NCBI RefSeq assembly: GCF_000802965.1
Contig: NZ_JSAK01000001.1
Location: forward strand, 124,001 to 188,000
Length of the DNA stretch: 64,000 nucleotides
Reading direction: 5' to 3'
Origin: Pseudomonas fluorescens
Lineage (GTDB): Bacteria > Pseudomonadota > Gammaproteobacteria > Pseudomonadales > Pseudomonadaceae
Part shown: positions 44,901 to 53,762 of the stretch, in pieces
Numbering within the stretch: the first letter of the stretch is position 1
Layout of the letters: each line of letters starts with the position of its first letter
Notes under the pieces: generated by a model
Seen by the model: only the letters and a program-made list of their open reading frames with translations
Databases searched by the model: none
What the model was told of the DNA's origin: nothing
Program-made: the position numbers and the translations under genes

Positions 44901-45509
44901 AATGCATTGTCGGACATGCATCACGACATTCGCGTGGTGCCGAACATGCTGGCGTCCCACCTGTGGACGGACCTGCGCAGCCACCGCCGCACTTCGAAGA
45001 AACCGCGGGTCGGTTGGGGTGGCGGCACCAGTCACCACGGCGATCTGGCGGTCATCACCGATGTGGTCCGTGAGTTGGCCAATGAAGTTGATTGGGTATT
45101 CTTCGGCATGTGTCCGGATGATCTGCGTCCGTACATGCATGAATTCCACGGGGTGATCGGGCTGGACGTCTACCCGGCCAAACTGGCGAGCCTGAACCTG
45201 GACCTGGCCCTGGCGCCACTGGAGTTCCACATCTTCAACGACTGCAAGAGCAACCTGCGCTTGTTGGAGTACGGCGCTTGCGGCTACCCGGTGATCTGCA
45301 CCGATACGGCTGCCTACCGAGGTTACTTGCCTTGTACTCGCGTGATGACCAACACCACCGATGAGTGGCTGCAGGCTATTCGCATGCACCTGGCCGACCC
45401 GGACGCCAGTTACCGTATGGGCGATGAGTTGCGCGAGGTGGTGTTGCGCGACTACATCCTGCGCGGGGATAACCTGCGGTACTGGGAGCATGGCTGGTTG
45501 GCGGACTGA
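41916..45509 (+). CDS. Large multidomain flagellin glycosyltransferase (Fgt1-like)
   Basis: About 1197 residues. Part 1 (1-~250): GT-A/GT2 fold, LVSLVIPAFNPRFF with CDD at 39-41 and DDD at 93-95. Part 2 (~460-850): second GT2-like unit (PLVSIIIAGKDQTSAMQRCVESLL). Part 3 (~870-1197): GT-B/GT4-like domain with ILALPVNASAIGHYRVTQPL, ELDDYVINVPHRN, VGWGGGTSHHGDL and NLRLLEYGACGYPVICTD. Position right after flgL equals P. syringae fgt1 and P. aeruginosa fgtA, needed for flagellin O-glycosylation. Start uncertain: GTG 41916 opens the GT2 fold; a TTG at 41832 would add 28 residues. Confidence 0.88.
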   Translation: MNSLPLVSLVIPAFNPRFFGRALHTAVSQGYGNLEIIVCDDSRGHEIEDIVASVIEEGARVRYVRNAQTLGLVGNLQACLEQAQGEFIKFLCDDDQLFSACVERQAQALIECADVNLVVAQRLFWDADDMPLPSRLENTPLSPVGGVFKGDDLLAIFENFPVNILGGFSNALFRRADLLELFPALTQPGHCFVATLDFALYVCLMRRGNLAVSNHVLGVERLYPERLSSQQAMRDAAQTEREWLSQMLKARSGESAPAPGWVRYIPLTRVDETPRVWEELPLSRTLGTKQTTQDWHVGIASVSFSELYAQWLACRQLTEGQRDLLPDTLAAWPSVPKIVPVIIDEDGSRSALELTLQSLAAQDYPPELTLVLSASCTQAELDERVFRVPLQDDWQQQLNELLPQLQGADWFYPLRAGDRLVVPALLVMAERIALTPTLACLYSDEGGLNQGESAEPAFKPDFNLDLMRSYPYVGRALAFERERFLAVGGFDSQFGELAPHDVLWRMVENEGTGAIGHIAEILLESALDLAKWLSQPQVLDTNPLVLEAHLQRLGIAHEIRPGSSAILNRVDYLHGDRPLVSIIIAGKDQTSAMQRCVESLLEKTAYGEYELLLVDNGCEGAEARAWFDGMAQLGSERIRVLSCEQQGTVAQVRNFAVSQAAGDYVLMLNPYAVITQGEWLAELLNHAQRPEVGVVGAKLFNPDGRVLHAGLILGLQGPAGVPFYGESVQAAGYMFRLQVAHDFSAVGGDCLMVRKAVFDAVGGLDEQGLAQSLNEVDLCLRIGQEGYLVVWTPYAQLALGAQPVAAAQEGDQARSEQEQETFYKRWLPIVARDPAYNANLALQGLGGASFSLEPGLRSGWSPFSRAQLPKILALPVNASAIGHYRVTQPLIELEAAGRAQGHIHYNLPTIIEVERHSPDVIILQGRYSEGPINEIPSLQKYASARRIYELDDYVINVPHRNAHIRNMPGKDEMEKLVRRAIGMCDRVVVSTEPLGNALSDMHHDIRVVPNMLASHLWTDLRSHRRTSKKPRVGWGGGTSHHGDLAVITDVVRELANEVDWVFFGMCPDDLRPYMHEFHGVIGLDVYPAKLASLNLDLALAPLEFHIFNDCKSNLRLLEYGACGYPVICTDTAAYRGYLPCTRVMTNTTDEWLQAIRMHLADPDASYRMGDELREVVLRDYILRGDNLRYWEHGWLAD

Positions 45510-45796
45510 CAATAAACCGTCTTCAACAGCCAGGCGCCAGCTACGACAGACTTTCCCGTCTCGGGCAATTCGAGATGGCGCGCTTCCTGCACGTCCCCTC
45601 TATATCGCCATAAATCGTGCATTTTCGGCGCAGCCAGAAGGCTGTGCGCTTGGCTTGAAGCGTTGCACTTCAGGTTCGAGCCAATTCTCTGGCACATCAA
45701 TGGATGCCGAGTGGGGCAAGGGTCACCACGCCGCCGTTGTGTCAAAAACATCATTGTTAAGTTCATCGGGCGATTCGCCGATTCTGGGGACACGTT

Positions 45797-48721
45797 ATGC
45801 AAGGCAAGTACGGTTCTGAACACGCTTTACCATTGAACGAGCAGTTGACGGTGGTGGTAATCACCCATAACAGACCCGCCTTCTTGCGCAGGGCGTTGCA
45901 GTTCTACAGTCCCTTGCCTTGCCGGATCATTGTGCTGGACTCCTCGACCCAGGCCAGCGAGGGCATTGCCGACGCTTTTCCAAGCGTCGATTATCTGCAC
46001 CTGCCACAGTTTGGATACTGGGATGCCCAGGCCAAGGTCGTCTACGGTATCGATCAGGTCACCACACCCTATATCGTGTTTGCCGCGGACGATGATTTCC
46101 TCGTGCATGAGTCACTGAAAGAGTCGGTGGCATTTCTGGAGGCGAACCAGGACTATGGCATGTGCCATGGTTACTGCCTGATGTACCTGTCGCTGGCGGG
46201 TAGCGTGACCTACTATCGCCGCGACAAAAAAGTCTGCGAAGACTATTCGTCCGAGCGGGCTCAGGACCGTGTGCTGGACTTCATGGGCCAGTTCATTCCG
46301 CCCTTCTATGCCGTTCACCGTACCTCGCTGTTTCGCGACTGGTATGCGGCCATGCCACATGACGCGAAGTTCGAGTGGCAGGAAATCGGCCACTCGTACT
46401 ACATGCTGGCCCGGGCCAAGGCACGGATTCTGCCGATCCCGTACGTGGTGCGTGAGATCAACTACATGCAGTCGGAACACAAGACTGATGTGTATCACTC
46501 ACTCTCCTTCACCGATGCCAAATCAGTGGGCGAGCGCGAGGCTTTTGCCGAGTTCCTGGCGGCGCTGCCCACCGAGATCACTGATCTGGAACCTGAGCAG
46601 GGCAAACAATTCGCGCTGCAGTGTTTCGAAGCGATGGCCGAGAGTTTGAGAACGGGGAAGGCGCTGGTAGTCGAAATCATTTTCGAGTCCTACTGGAACA
46701 GCGTCTTGAAAGTGCCGGAGCGACGTTTCTCGCCCAGGCAGTACGTCGAAATGCCCTTTTATAACCAGACCTTTTTCGATCAGTTGACCCACATCGAGTT
46801 TCTGCTCCATGGGATGCCAGCGGGACGTGTTCAGCTACAGCAGCTTGAAGGGGTGTGGACCCATCAGTACAACTTGATGCGTGCACGCAACAACGATACG
46901 CCCGAGAGTGTCGTCGACCGTCTGTGGAGTGCCCACGATCTCAATATGTTCAACCGGCACCTGCTCCAGTGCCTGGTGGACAAGTTGCAAGGTCTTGGCG
47001 AGGAAGAAGAGGCGCAAAAGATACTCGCCTGGGCCGAGCGTCTGGATACGCTCCCACCTCAGCTCATCCGTCAGACATTCGAATCCACGCTATCCGGGCG
47101 TTTGCTCAAGTGGCTCGAGGCGCGAGAGCTGGATGCCGGGCAGCGAGAGGCAATCGCCCAGCATCTGGCGGCCCATCACGGCGGCCCGCAGTTTGGCATC
47201 CTGATCCTGGACCTGGAGAACGATATCGGCAAATTGCAGGTGACCCTCGACAGTCTTCTGGAGGGGCACTGCAAGGCGTTCAAGATCGTGGTCTTCACCA
47301 CCGGCGAACCGTTGGCGGCGACGACGGCGCAAAACACTCTGCACTTTGTCCGGGTCACCCAGGGCAATTACGTCGACAAACTGAATCAGGTCGCTCGGCA
47401 GTCGACCTGCGACTGGTTGTTGCTGGCAGAAGTGGGTGACGAATTCACCGCCAGTGGTTTGTTGCGAGCGAGTGTGGAACTGTTGGAGGCGACGCATTGC
47501 CGTGCGGTGGCGACAGATGAAATCCAGCGTCAGGCCAGTGGCTCGCTGGTGGATGTGTTCCGACCGGGCTTCAACCTGGACCTGCTGCAAAGTTTCCCGG
47601 CGTTGATGTCACGCCATTGGTTGCTACGCCGTGAGGTGCTGCTGGAAGCTGGCGGTTATTCTGCGGATTTCAGCAAGGCCCTGGAGTTCGACCTGCTGCT
47701 GCGCATCATCGAGCAGGGCGGCCTCAACGGGCTGGCTCACCTCGACGAACCGTTGCTGATCACTCAGGCTCCGGTGCCGGGAGAAAACGCTCACGAACGC
47801 CTGGCATTGTTGCGCCACCTGGGCAACCGTGGCTATAAGGCCAAGATTACTTCGGCGGTGCCGGGCACCTACCAGATCGATTATCGCCACACCGAGCGTC
47901 CGCTGGTTTCGATCATTGTGCCGGCCGGCGACGATCTGTCCGCGCTGCAGCAGTGCCTGCAAGGTGTGCTGCTGCGAACCCGCTACACCCAATACGAAGT
48001 GTTGATCGCGGTCAACCCGGATCAGGCAGCCGACATCAACGACTGGCTGGGTACCTATCAACATTCGAAGGTTCACGTTCTGCGCACCGACCACACCATG
48101 AATGATGTGGCGTTGTACAACGCCGCCGCTCAGCAGGCCCAGGGTGAATACCTGGTATTGCTGGCCGCCGACAGCGAACTGGTCAACCCGAACTGGCTGG
48201 AGTCATTGCTCAATCACGCCCAGCGTCCGGAAGTTGGAGTGGTCGGTCCCAAGTTGATCGATCGTGAGGGCAAGGTCACCCAGGCCGGCCTGATTCTGGG
48301 TATGAACGGCGGTGTCGGCTCGGCCTTCGTCGGTGAAAATCAGGATGCCACCGGCTACCTGCATCGCCTGGCGCTGGAGCAGAACTGCTCGGCGGTCTCG
48401 AAGGTGTGCCTGATGATCAGCAAAGGCTTGTTCAGCGCGCTGGGTGGTCTGGACAACTCGGCCTTCGCTGAAGGTTTCAGCGATGTCGATCTGTGCCTCA
48501 AAGTGGGCCAGGCCGGATACCTCACCGTGTGGACGCCACTGGTTCAAGTCATTCACAACGCTGAAATGCCGCAGGCGCCACAAGCACTCCAGGCCCTGCG
48601 TGAAAAATGGGCCGCTGCATTTGCTCAGGACCAGGCCTACAACGCCAATCTGAGCTTGAGTGGCAAGGGCTACACGCTGGGTCAAAGCGCCCCGGTGAAC
48701 TGGGCGCAGTTGCTCGGGTAA
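45797..48721 (+). CDS. Second large flagellin glycosyltransferase (Fgt2-like)
   Basis: 974 residues. N-terminal ~300: TIGR00180-type transferase with LTVVVITHNRPAFLRRAL and DDD at 98-100 (FAADDDFLVHESL). Linker ~300-590 helical. C-terminal ~590-974: GT2-like unit (PLVSIIVPAGDDLSALQQCLQGVLL, then LLNHAQRPEVGVVGPKL) that is clearly homologous to the middle unit of the upstream transferase. Preceded by a 287-base gap (45510-45796) with hairpins but no gene seen. Likely acts after Fgt1 to extend the flagellin glycan; specificity unknown. A TTG 12 codons in is an alternative start. Confidence 0.85.
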   Translation: MQGKYGSEHALPLNEQLTVVVITHNRPAFLRRALQFYSPLPCRIIVLDSSTQASEGIADAFPSVDYLHLPQFGYWDAQAKVVYGIDQVTTPYIVFAADDDFLVHESLKESVAFLEANQDYGMCHGYCLMYLSLAGSVTYYRRDKKVCEDYSSERAQDRVLDFMGQFIPPFYAVHRTSLFRDWYAAMPHDAKFEWQEIGHSYYMLARAKARILPIPYVVREINYMQSEHKTDVYHSLSFTDAKSVGEREAFAEFLAALPTEITDLEPEQGKQFALQCFEAMAESLRTGKALVVEIIFESYWNSVLKVPERRFSPRQYVEMPFYNQTFFDQLTHIEFLLHGMPAGRVQLQQLEGVWTHQYNLMRARNNDTPESVVDRLWSAHDLNMFNRHLLQCLVDKLQGLGEEEEAQKILAWAERLDTLPPQLIRQTFESTLSGRLLKWLEARELDAGQREAIAQHLAAHHGGPQFGILILDLENDIGKLQVTLDSLLEGHCKAFKIVVFTTGEPLAATTAQNTLHFVRVTQGNYVDKLNQVARQSTCDWLLLAEVGDEFTASGLLRASVELLEATHCRAVATDEIQRQASGSLVDVFRPGFNLDLLQSFPALMSRHWLLRREVLLEAGGYSADFSKALEFDLLLRIIEQGGLNGLAHLDEPLLITQAPVPGENAHERLALLRHLGNRGYKAKITSAVPGTYQIDYRHTERPLVSIIVPAGDDLSALQQCLQGVLLRTRYTQYEVLIAVNPDQAADINDWLGTYQHSKVHVLRTDHTMNDVALYNAAAQQAQGEYLVLLAADSELVNPNWLESLLNHAQRPEVGVVGPKLIDREGKVTQAGLILGMNGGVGSAFVGENQDATGYLHRLALEQNCSAVSKVCLMISKGLFSALGGLDNSAFAEGFSDVDLCLKVGQAGYLTVWTPLVQVIHNAEMPQAPQALQALREKWAAAFAQDQAYNANLSLSGKGYTLGQSAPVNWAQLLG

Positions 48722-48751
48722 GCCCGGCGATCAGGTATTAGGACTCAAGGC

Positions 48752-49753
48752 ATGTTCAACGGTAAATCGATTTTCATCTCGGGCGGCACCGGTTCGTTCG
48801 GGCGCAATTTCATCCGTCGCCTGCTGGAGCAATACCAGCCCAAGCGAGTGGTGGTGTTCTCCCGGGACGAGCTCAAGCAATACGAGATGCAGCAAACGTT
48901 CAACGCACCCTGCATGCGTTACTTCCTTGGTGATGTGCGCGATGCCGATCGTTTGCGCCAGGCCATGCGCGGCATTGATTACGTGGTGCATGCCGCGGCC
49001 CTCAAACAAGTGCCGGCGGCGGAGTACAACCCCACCGAATGCATTCGCACTAACGTCAACGGTGCGGAAAACATCATCGCCGCCGCCATCGACAACGGCG
49101 TGAAGCAAGTCGTCGCGCTGTCCACCGACAAGGCGGCCAGCCCGATCAACCTGTACGGCGCGACCAAGTTGCTGTCAGACAAACTGTTCGTGGCCGCCAA
49201 CAACATTGCCGGAGAACAGCAGACCCGTTTTTCCGTGGTTCGCTACGGTAACGTTGCCGGCTCGCGAGGCTCGGTGGTGCCGTTCTTCAGCAAGCTGATC
49301 GGCGAGGGCGCCGAAGAGTTGCCGATCACTGACGAGCGTATGACCCGCTTCTGGATCACTCTCGATCACGGCGTGCAATTCGTGCTCGACAGCTTCGCGC
49401 GCATGCACGGCGGTGAAGTGTTCGTACCGAAGATTCCGTCAATTCGCATTGTCGATCTGGCGTTGGGCATGGCCGAGCATCTGCCGCACAAACAGGTGGG
49501 CATTCGTCCGGGTGAAAAACTCCATGAGCTGATGGTGCCGCTGGATGACGCGCGCATGACCCTGGAGTTTGCCGATCACTACACGATCCAGCCGTCGATC
49601 CGCTTCACCAGCGTCGATGTGGATTTCGCCATGGACAAGTTGGGCGAGCGGGGCATACCGGTCAGTGAAGACTTTGAGTACCGTTCCGACACCAACCCGC
49701 ACTTTTTGTCGGTGGGGCAGATCGCTGATCTGCATGCGCGGTTGTCGGCATGA
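48752..49753 (+). CDS. pseB: UDP-N-acetylglucosamine 4,6-dehydratase (inverting)
   Basis: 333 residues, PseB/FlaA1-type SDR: NADP loop ISGGTGSFGRNF, catalytic Asp126-Lys127 (LSTDKAASPINLYGATK) with Tyr135-x3-Lys139. It removes water and inverts C5 of UDP-GlcNAc, the first step to pseudaminic acid. Overlaps pseC by 4 bases; the following genes complete the pathway, which fixes the assignment. Confidence 0.97.
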   Translation: MFNGKSIFISGGTGSFGRNFIRRLLEQYQPKRVVVFSRDELKQYEMQQTFNAPCMRYFLGDVRDADRLRQAMRGIDYVVHAAALKQVPAAEYNPTECIRTNVNGAENIIAAAIDNGVKQVVALSTDKAASPINLYGATKLLSDKLFVAANNIAGEQQTRFSVVRYGNVAGSRGSVVPFFSKLIGEGAEELPITDERMTRFWITLDHGVQFVLDSFARMHGGEVFVPKIPSIRIVDLALGMAEHLPHKQVGIRPGEKLHELMVPLDDARMTLEFADHYTIQPSIRFTSVDVDFAMDKLGERGIPVSEDFEYRSDTNPHFLSVGQIADLHARLSA

Positions 49754-50907
49754 TTCCCTACGGTCGGCAAAGTCTCGATCAGGCGGACATCGACGCGGTG
49801 GTCGCCGTGTTGCAATCCGACTGGCTGACCCAGGGGCCGACCATCGAGCGTTTTGAACGGGCGATGGCCGAACGCTGCGAGGCTGATTTTGCCGTCGCGG
49901 TATGCAACGCCACGGCGGCGTTGCACATTGCTTGCCTGGCGGCCGGGCTCGGGCCGGGTGATCGTCTGTGGACCACGCCAAACACCTTTTTGGCCTCAGC
50001 CAATTGCGGTCGTTATTGCGGTGCCGAGGTGGACTTTGTCGACATCGACCCGCTGACCTGGAACCTCGACGCCGACGCGTTGGCCGCCAGACTGGCGCAA
50101 GCCGAGCTCGACGGCACGCTGCCAAAAGTGCTGGTGGCGGTGGCCTTCTCCGGTCAGAGCTGCGACATGCGCAGGATCGCCGGTCTGGCCGAGCGTTACG
50201 GTTTCACGGTGATCGAGGATGCGTCCCACGCGGTTGGCGCGCGCTACGCCGGGCGCCCGGTGGGGTGTGGTGAGTTCGCGGCGATGACGGTGTTCAGCTT
50301 TCATCCGGTGAAGATCATCACCAGTGCCGAAGGCGGCATGGTCCTGACCAATCGCCCGGATCTCGCCGAGCGTTTGCAGCGCCTGCGCAGCCATGGCATG
50401 ACCCGCGACCCGCAACAGATGACCGAGCCCAGCCACGGACCCTGGTACTACCAGCAAGTCGAGTTGGGCTTCAATTACCGCATCACCGACTTGCAAGCGG
50501 CCCTCGGTCTGTCGCAGTTGGGCAAGCTTGATGAATTCGTTGGACGGCGGCGTGAGCTGGCGGCACGTTATGAGCGTTTTTTGGCGGACTTGCCGTTGAC
50601 CCTGCCAAGCGCTCAGCCGGAGGCTGAGTCGGCGTGGCATCTGTACGTGGTGCGCCTGCAACTCGACCGTATCAAGCTCAGTCATCGGCAAGTGTTCGAA
50701 GGATTGTGGGCCGCTGGCGTCGGCGTAAACCTGCACTACATTCCCGTGCATTTGCAGCCGTACTATCGCGAACTGGGATTCGCCACGGGTGACTTCCCGC
50801 AAGCCGAACGCTACTACGCCGAAGCCATCAGCCTGCCGCTGTTTCCGTTGCTCAGTGACGAGCAGCAAAACCATGTGGTCGAGCAACTGCGACGGTTGAC
50901 CGAATAA
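49750..50907 (+). CDS. pseC: UDP-4-amino-4,6-dideoxy-N-acetyl-beta-L-altrosamine transaminase
   Basis: 385 residues, DegT-type aminotransferase; PLP lysine Lys188 in SFHPVKIITSAEGGMVLTN, plus IEDASHAVGARYAGRPVG and LGFNYRITDLQAALGLSQL. It aminates C4 of the PseB product. Sequence and order separate it from the aminotransferase of the CDP-sugar island (18631-19731). Confidence 0.96.
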   Translation: MIPYGRQSLDQADIDAVVAVLQSDWLTQGPTIERFERAMAERCEADFAVAVCNATAALHIACLAAGLGPGDRLWTTPNTFLASANCGRYCGAEVDFVDIDPLTWNLDADALAARLAQAELDGTLPKVLVAVAFSGQSCDMRRIAGLAERYGFTVIEDASHAVGARYAGRPVGCGEFAAMTVFSFHPVKIITSAEGGMVLTNRPDLAERLQRLRSHGMTRDPQQMTEPSHGPWYYQQVELGFNYRITDLQAALGLSQLGKLDEFVGRRRELAARYERFLADLPLTLPSAQPEAESAWHLYVVRLQLDRIKLSHRQVFEGLWAAGVGVNLHYIPVHLQPYYRELGFATGDFPQAERYYAEAISLPLFPLLSDEQQNHVVEQLRRLTE

Positions 50908-50938
50908 TTGCCGCCATGCGGCGGGTGGAAGATGGGCG

Positions 50939-51559
50939 ATGCGTGAACTGACCGAGCAGGAACAATTCTGGCAGGGTGACTTCGGCAATCAATACGTCGA
51001 GCGCAACGTCGGACAACCACTGGTGGCGGCCAATCTGGCGTTGTTTACCAAGGCGTTGACGCGAGCTGGACGCATTGAAAGCCTGATGGAACTGGGCACC
51101 AATGCCGGGAACAACTTGCAGGCATTGCATCAGTTGTTGTCGCAGTGCGAATTGTTCGGCGTCGAGATCAACGCCAATGCCTGTGCCAAGGCGCAGGCGT
51201 TGGGAATTGCGCAGATTTGGCACGGTTCGCTGTTTGATTTTCCCCGCGAACGCACCTACGACCTGACCCTGAGCAAAGGCGTGCTGATCCACCTGGCACC
51301 GGAGCTGCTGCCGGCCGCTTATGCGCAGCTGTATGCGTTGAGCCGGCGTTACATCCTGATCGCCGAGTACTACAACCCGTCGCCGGTCGAAGTCTCGTAT
51401 CGCGGTAACAGCGACAAGCTGTTCAAGCGTGATTTTGCCGGCGAAATGCTCGATCGTCATGACGACCTGCAACTGGTCGATTATGGTTTTGGCTACCATC
51501 GCGACCCGCAATTCCCGCTGGACGATATCACCTGGTTCCTACTGGAAAAACGCCCTTGA
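50939..51559 (+). CDS. Pseudaminic acid biosynthesis-associated methylase
   Basis: 206 residues, small SAM methyltransferase matching the TIGR03587 type that travels with pse genes: TEQEQFWQGDFGNQYVERN, SLMELGTNAGNNLQALHQLL (SAM loop), LSKGVLIHLAPELLPAAYAQLY. Likely methylates pseudaminic acid or an intermediate, but the target is unproven in the family. GGAAG ribosome site; overlaps pseF by 4 bases. Confidence 0.88.
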   Translation: MRELTEQEQFWQGDFGNQYVERNVGQPLVAANLALFTKALTRAGRIESLMELGTNAGNNLQALHQLLSQCELFGVEINANACAKAQALGIAQIWHGSLFDFPRERTYDLTLSKGVLIHLAPELLPAAYAQLYALSRRYILIAEYYNPSPVEVSYRGNSDKLFKRDFAGEMLDRHDDLQLVDYGFGYHRDPQFPLDDITWFLLEKRP

Positions 51560-52263
51560 ACAGCGTCGCAATCATCCCTGCTCGCGGTGGCAGCAAACGC
51601 ATCCCGCGCAAGAATCTCAAGCCGTTCGATGGCGTGCCGATGATTGTCCGCTCGATTCAAACGGCCATCGACTCAGGACTGTTCTCTCAGGTCGTGGTCA
51701 GTACCGACGACGAAGAAATCGCCGAACTGGCGCGTGCGCACGGCGCTCGGGTGCCGTTCTTGCGCCCGGCGGTACTGGCCGACGATTTCACCGGCACTGC
51801 CGCAGTGATTGTCCATGCACTTCAATCCCTGCGCGAGCAAGGCGACCTGTTTGATTACGCCTGCTGCATTTATGCTACCGCGCCGCTGTTGCAACCGCGC
51901 TTTCTCCGGCAGGGGCTGCAACTGCTGGAACAACATCCGGACAAGTCCTATGCGTTCTCGGTATGCGACTTCGGTTTTCCCGTACAGCGAGCCCTGACCG
52001 TTGACGAGCAGGGCGCCCTGACCGCGCTTTACCCGGAGTTTCGCGACACCCGCTCGCAGGATTTACCGACGGCGTTTCAGGACGCGGGACAGTTCTACTG
52101 GGGGCGCAGCAGTGCCTGGTCGAGCGGGGAAGTGTTGTACTCACCGGTGAGCCTGCCGGTGGTTCTCCCGCGTTTTCTGGTACAGGACATCGACACGCCT
52201 GGAGACTGGAAACGTGCCGAATACCTCTATGCCGCCCTGAAGGCGGGTGGTGAGCTGCAATGA
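51556..52263 (+). CDS. pseF: Pseudaminic acid cytidylyltransferase
   Basis: 235 residues from a TTG start at 51556 that overlaps the methylase stop. CMP-sugar synthase signature IIPARGGSKRIPRKNLKPFDGVPMI and AFQDAGQFYWGR. It makes CMP-pseudaminic acid from CTP, giving the donor for flagellin glycosylation. Placed before pseG and pseI, all coupled by 4-8-base overlaps. Confidence 0.95.
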   Translation: MNSVAIIPARGGSKRIPRKNLKPFDGVPMIVRSIQTAIDSGLFSQVVVSTDDEEIAELARAHGARVPFLRPAVLADDFTGTAAVIVHALQSLREQGDLFDYACCIYATAPLLQPRFLRQGLQLLEQHPDKSYAFSVCDFGFPVQRALTVDEQGALTALYPEFRDTRSQDLPTAFQDAGQFYWGRSSAWSSGEVLYSPVSLPVVLPRFLVQDIDTPGDWKRAEYLYAALKAGGELQ

Positions 52264-53762
52264 GAGTGCTGATCCGTGTCGATGCTTCGCCCACCATCGG
52301 CAGTGGCCACATTGCCCGTTGCCTGACCCTGGCCCGGGTGTTGCGCGAGCAGGGCAGTCACGTCGCCTTCGCCTGTCGTCTGTTGCCGGGGCATCGCCTG
52401 GAGGCGTTGCAGGCCGAAGGCTTCGAAACCTTCGCGCTCGCCGGGTGCTATGACGGTGAAGACGCCCGGCAAGCGATCGAATCCCTGCTGCCGTGGCAGG
52501 CGGACATTGTGGCTATGGGGCAGGCGCTGGAAAGTCATGCGGCGTTCGACTGGATCATTGTCGACCACTACGGCCTCGATCATCACTGGCAGACCGCAGC
52601 CCGCCGTTGGGCATCACGAATCGCGGCGGTGGACGATCTCGCCACCCGCACCTACAGCGTCGATCTGCTGCTTAACCAGAACCTTTCAGGTACAGCAGAT
52701 GCTTACGTGTCGCTGGCGCCCGGTTGCCGGATGTTGCTCGGCCCACGGTTTGCACTGCTGCGCGAGGAGTTCAGTGGCCCGGCTATCGAGATCAAGCCTC
52801 AGGCCAAACGGGTACTGGTGAATTTCGGTGGTTTCGATGCGGCCATGCAGACCCACCACGCGATGCTGGCGCTGGCGGATTTTCATGAGCTGGAAGTTGA
52901 TTTTGTTGCCGGTGCGGATAACCCCGCATGGGAACAGATGGAGGCCTTGGCGGCGAGTCGTCCGAATTGGCGGTTGCATCGTTTTGTCAGCGATTTTTAC
53001 CGGTTGATGAGCGAAGCGGACCTGTTTATCGGTGCGGGTGGCGGTACCAGTTGGGAGCGCGCGGCCCTGGGCCTGCCAACGATTTGTATTGCCGTGTCGA
53101 ATAACCAGCAGGCCAACGCAGACGTGATGGCCGCGATGGGGGCGCATGTTTTCATGGGCGCCCGCGAGCAGGTCGGCATCGAGCAACTGCGTCTGGCTAT
53201 CGGCTTTGTCGCCGCCAATCAAGGCCTGCGTCAGAGCCTGGCGGCACGTTCGCGAGAGTTGGTCGATGGCCGTGGTGCACGACGAGTCGCGGCGGCGCTG
53301 GCCGGCGCAGTATTGAACCTGCGTGCGGCGACCCTGGCCGATGCCCGATTGTTGTTTGACGGACGCAATGCCGAGTCGGTACGACGCTGGTCGCTGGAGA
53401 GCGGCGTGATCGATTGGCCTGCGCATCTGAACTGGCTGACCGCGAGCCTGAGTAACGCCAGGCGGCTGTTGCTGATCGCCGAGGCCGATGAGGGTCCGGT
53501 CGGCGTGTTGCGTTATGACGTGCGCGGTTTTGCGGCCGAAGTATCGATTTATCTGTTCGAAGACCGGCTCGGCCTGGGATGGGGCAGGGCGCTGCTGGAG
53601 CGGGGCGAAGCCTTGGTAATGGCTCATTGGCCGCAACTGCAATTGCTCAACGCGACGATAATGCCCGGCAACCAGCCATCGCTGAAGGTTTTTCGCGAAG
53701 CCGGTTTCACCCAGAGTGCTTGCGCGTTCACGCGCGTATTGAAGGATCACAGAAATGACTAG
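52260..53762 (+). CDS. pseG: PseG-PseH fusion: UDP-sugar hydrolase plus GNAT acetyltransferase
   Basis: 500 residues. Residues 1-~345 are PseG: IRVDASPTIGSGHIARCLTLA with catalytic His17, IVDHYGLDHHW, FVSDFYRLMSEADLFIGAGGGTSWERAALGLPTI; it releases UDP. Residues ~350-500 are a GNAT domain (LRAATLADARLLFDGRNAESVRRWS, LGLGWGRALLERGEALV, NQPSLKVFREAGFTQS) like PseH, which acetylates the 4-amino group. There is no separate pseH gene in the cluster, so this fusion should supply both steps. Confidence 0.92.
   Translation: MRVLIRVDASPTIGSGHIARCLTLARVLREQGSHVAFACRLLPGHRLEALQAEGFETFALAGCYDGEDARQAIESLLPWQADIVAMGQALESHAAFDWIIVDHYGLDHHWQTAARRWASRIAAVDDLATRTYSVDLLLNQNLSGTADAYVSLAPGCRMLLGPRFALLREEFSGPAIEIKPQAKRVLVNFGGFDAAMQTHHAMLALADFHELEVDFVAGADNPAWEQMEALAASRPNWRLHRFVSDFYRLMSEADLFIGAGGGTSWERAALGLPTICIAVSNNQQANADVMAAMGAHVFMGAREQVGIEQLRLAIGFVAANQGLRQSLAARSRELVDGRGARRVAAALAGAVLNLRAATLADARLLFDGRNAESVRRWSLESGVIDWPAHLNWLTASLSNARRLLLIAEADEGPVGVLRYDVRGFAAEVSIYLFEDRLGLGWGRALLERGEALVMAHWPQLQLLNATIMPGNQPSLKVFREAGFTQSACAFTRVLKDHRND

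Noticed and set aside
45660-45700. tRNA-like T-loop (GGTTCGAGCC)
   Set aside because: No matching acceptor, D or anticodon stems around it.
45700-45720. TGGCAC-like sigma-54 element upstream of the second transferase
   Set aside because: The -12 GC dinucleotide is missing at the required 10-base distance from GG.
45757-45784. Sigma-28-like promoter TTAAGTTC-N12-GCCGATTC before the second large transferase
   Set aside because: Spacer is one base too long, the -10 is imperfect, and transcription would begin almost at the start codon, leaving no leader.
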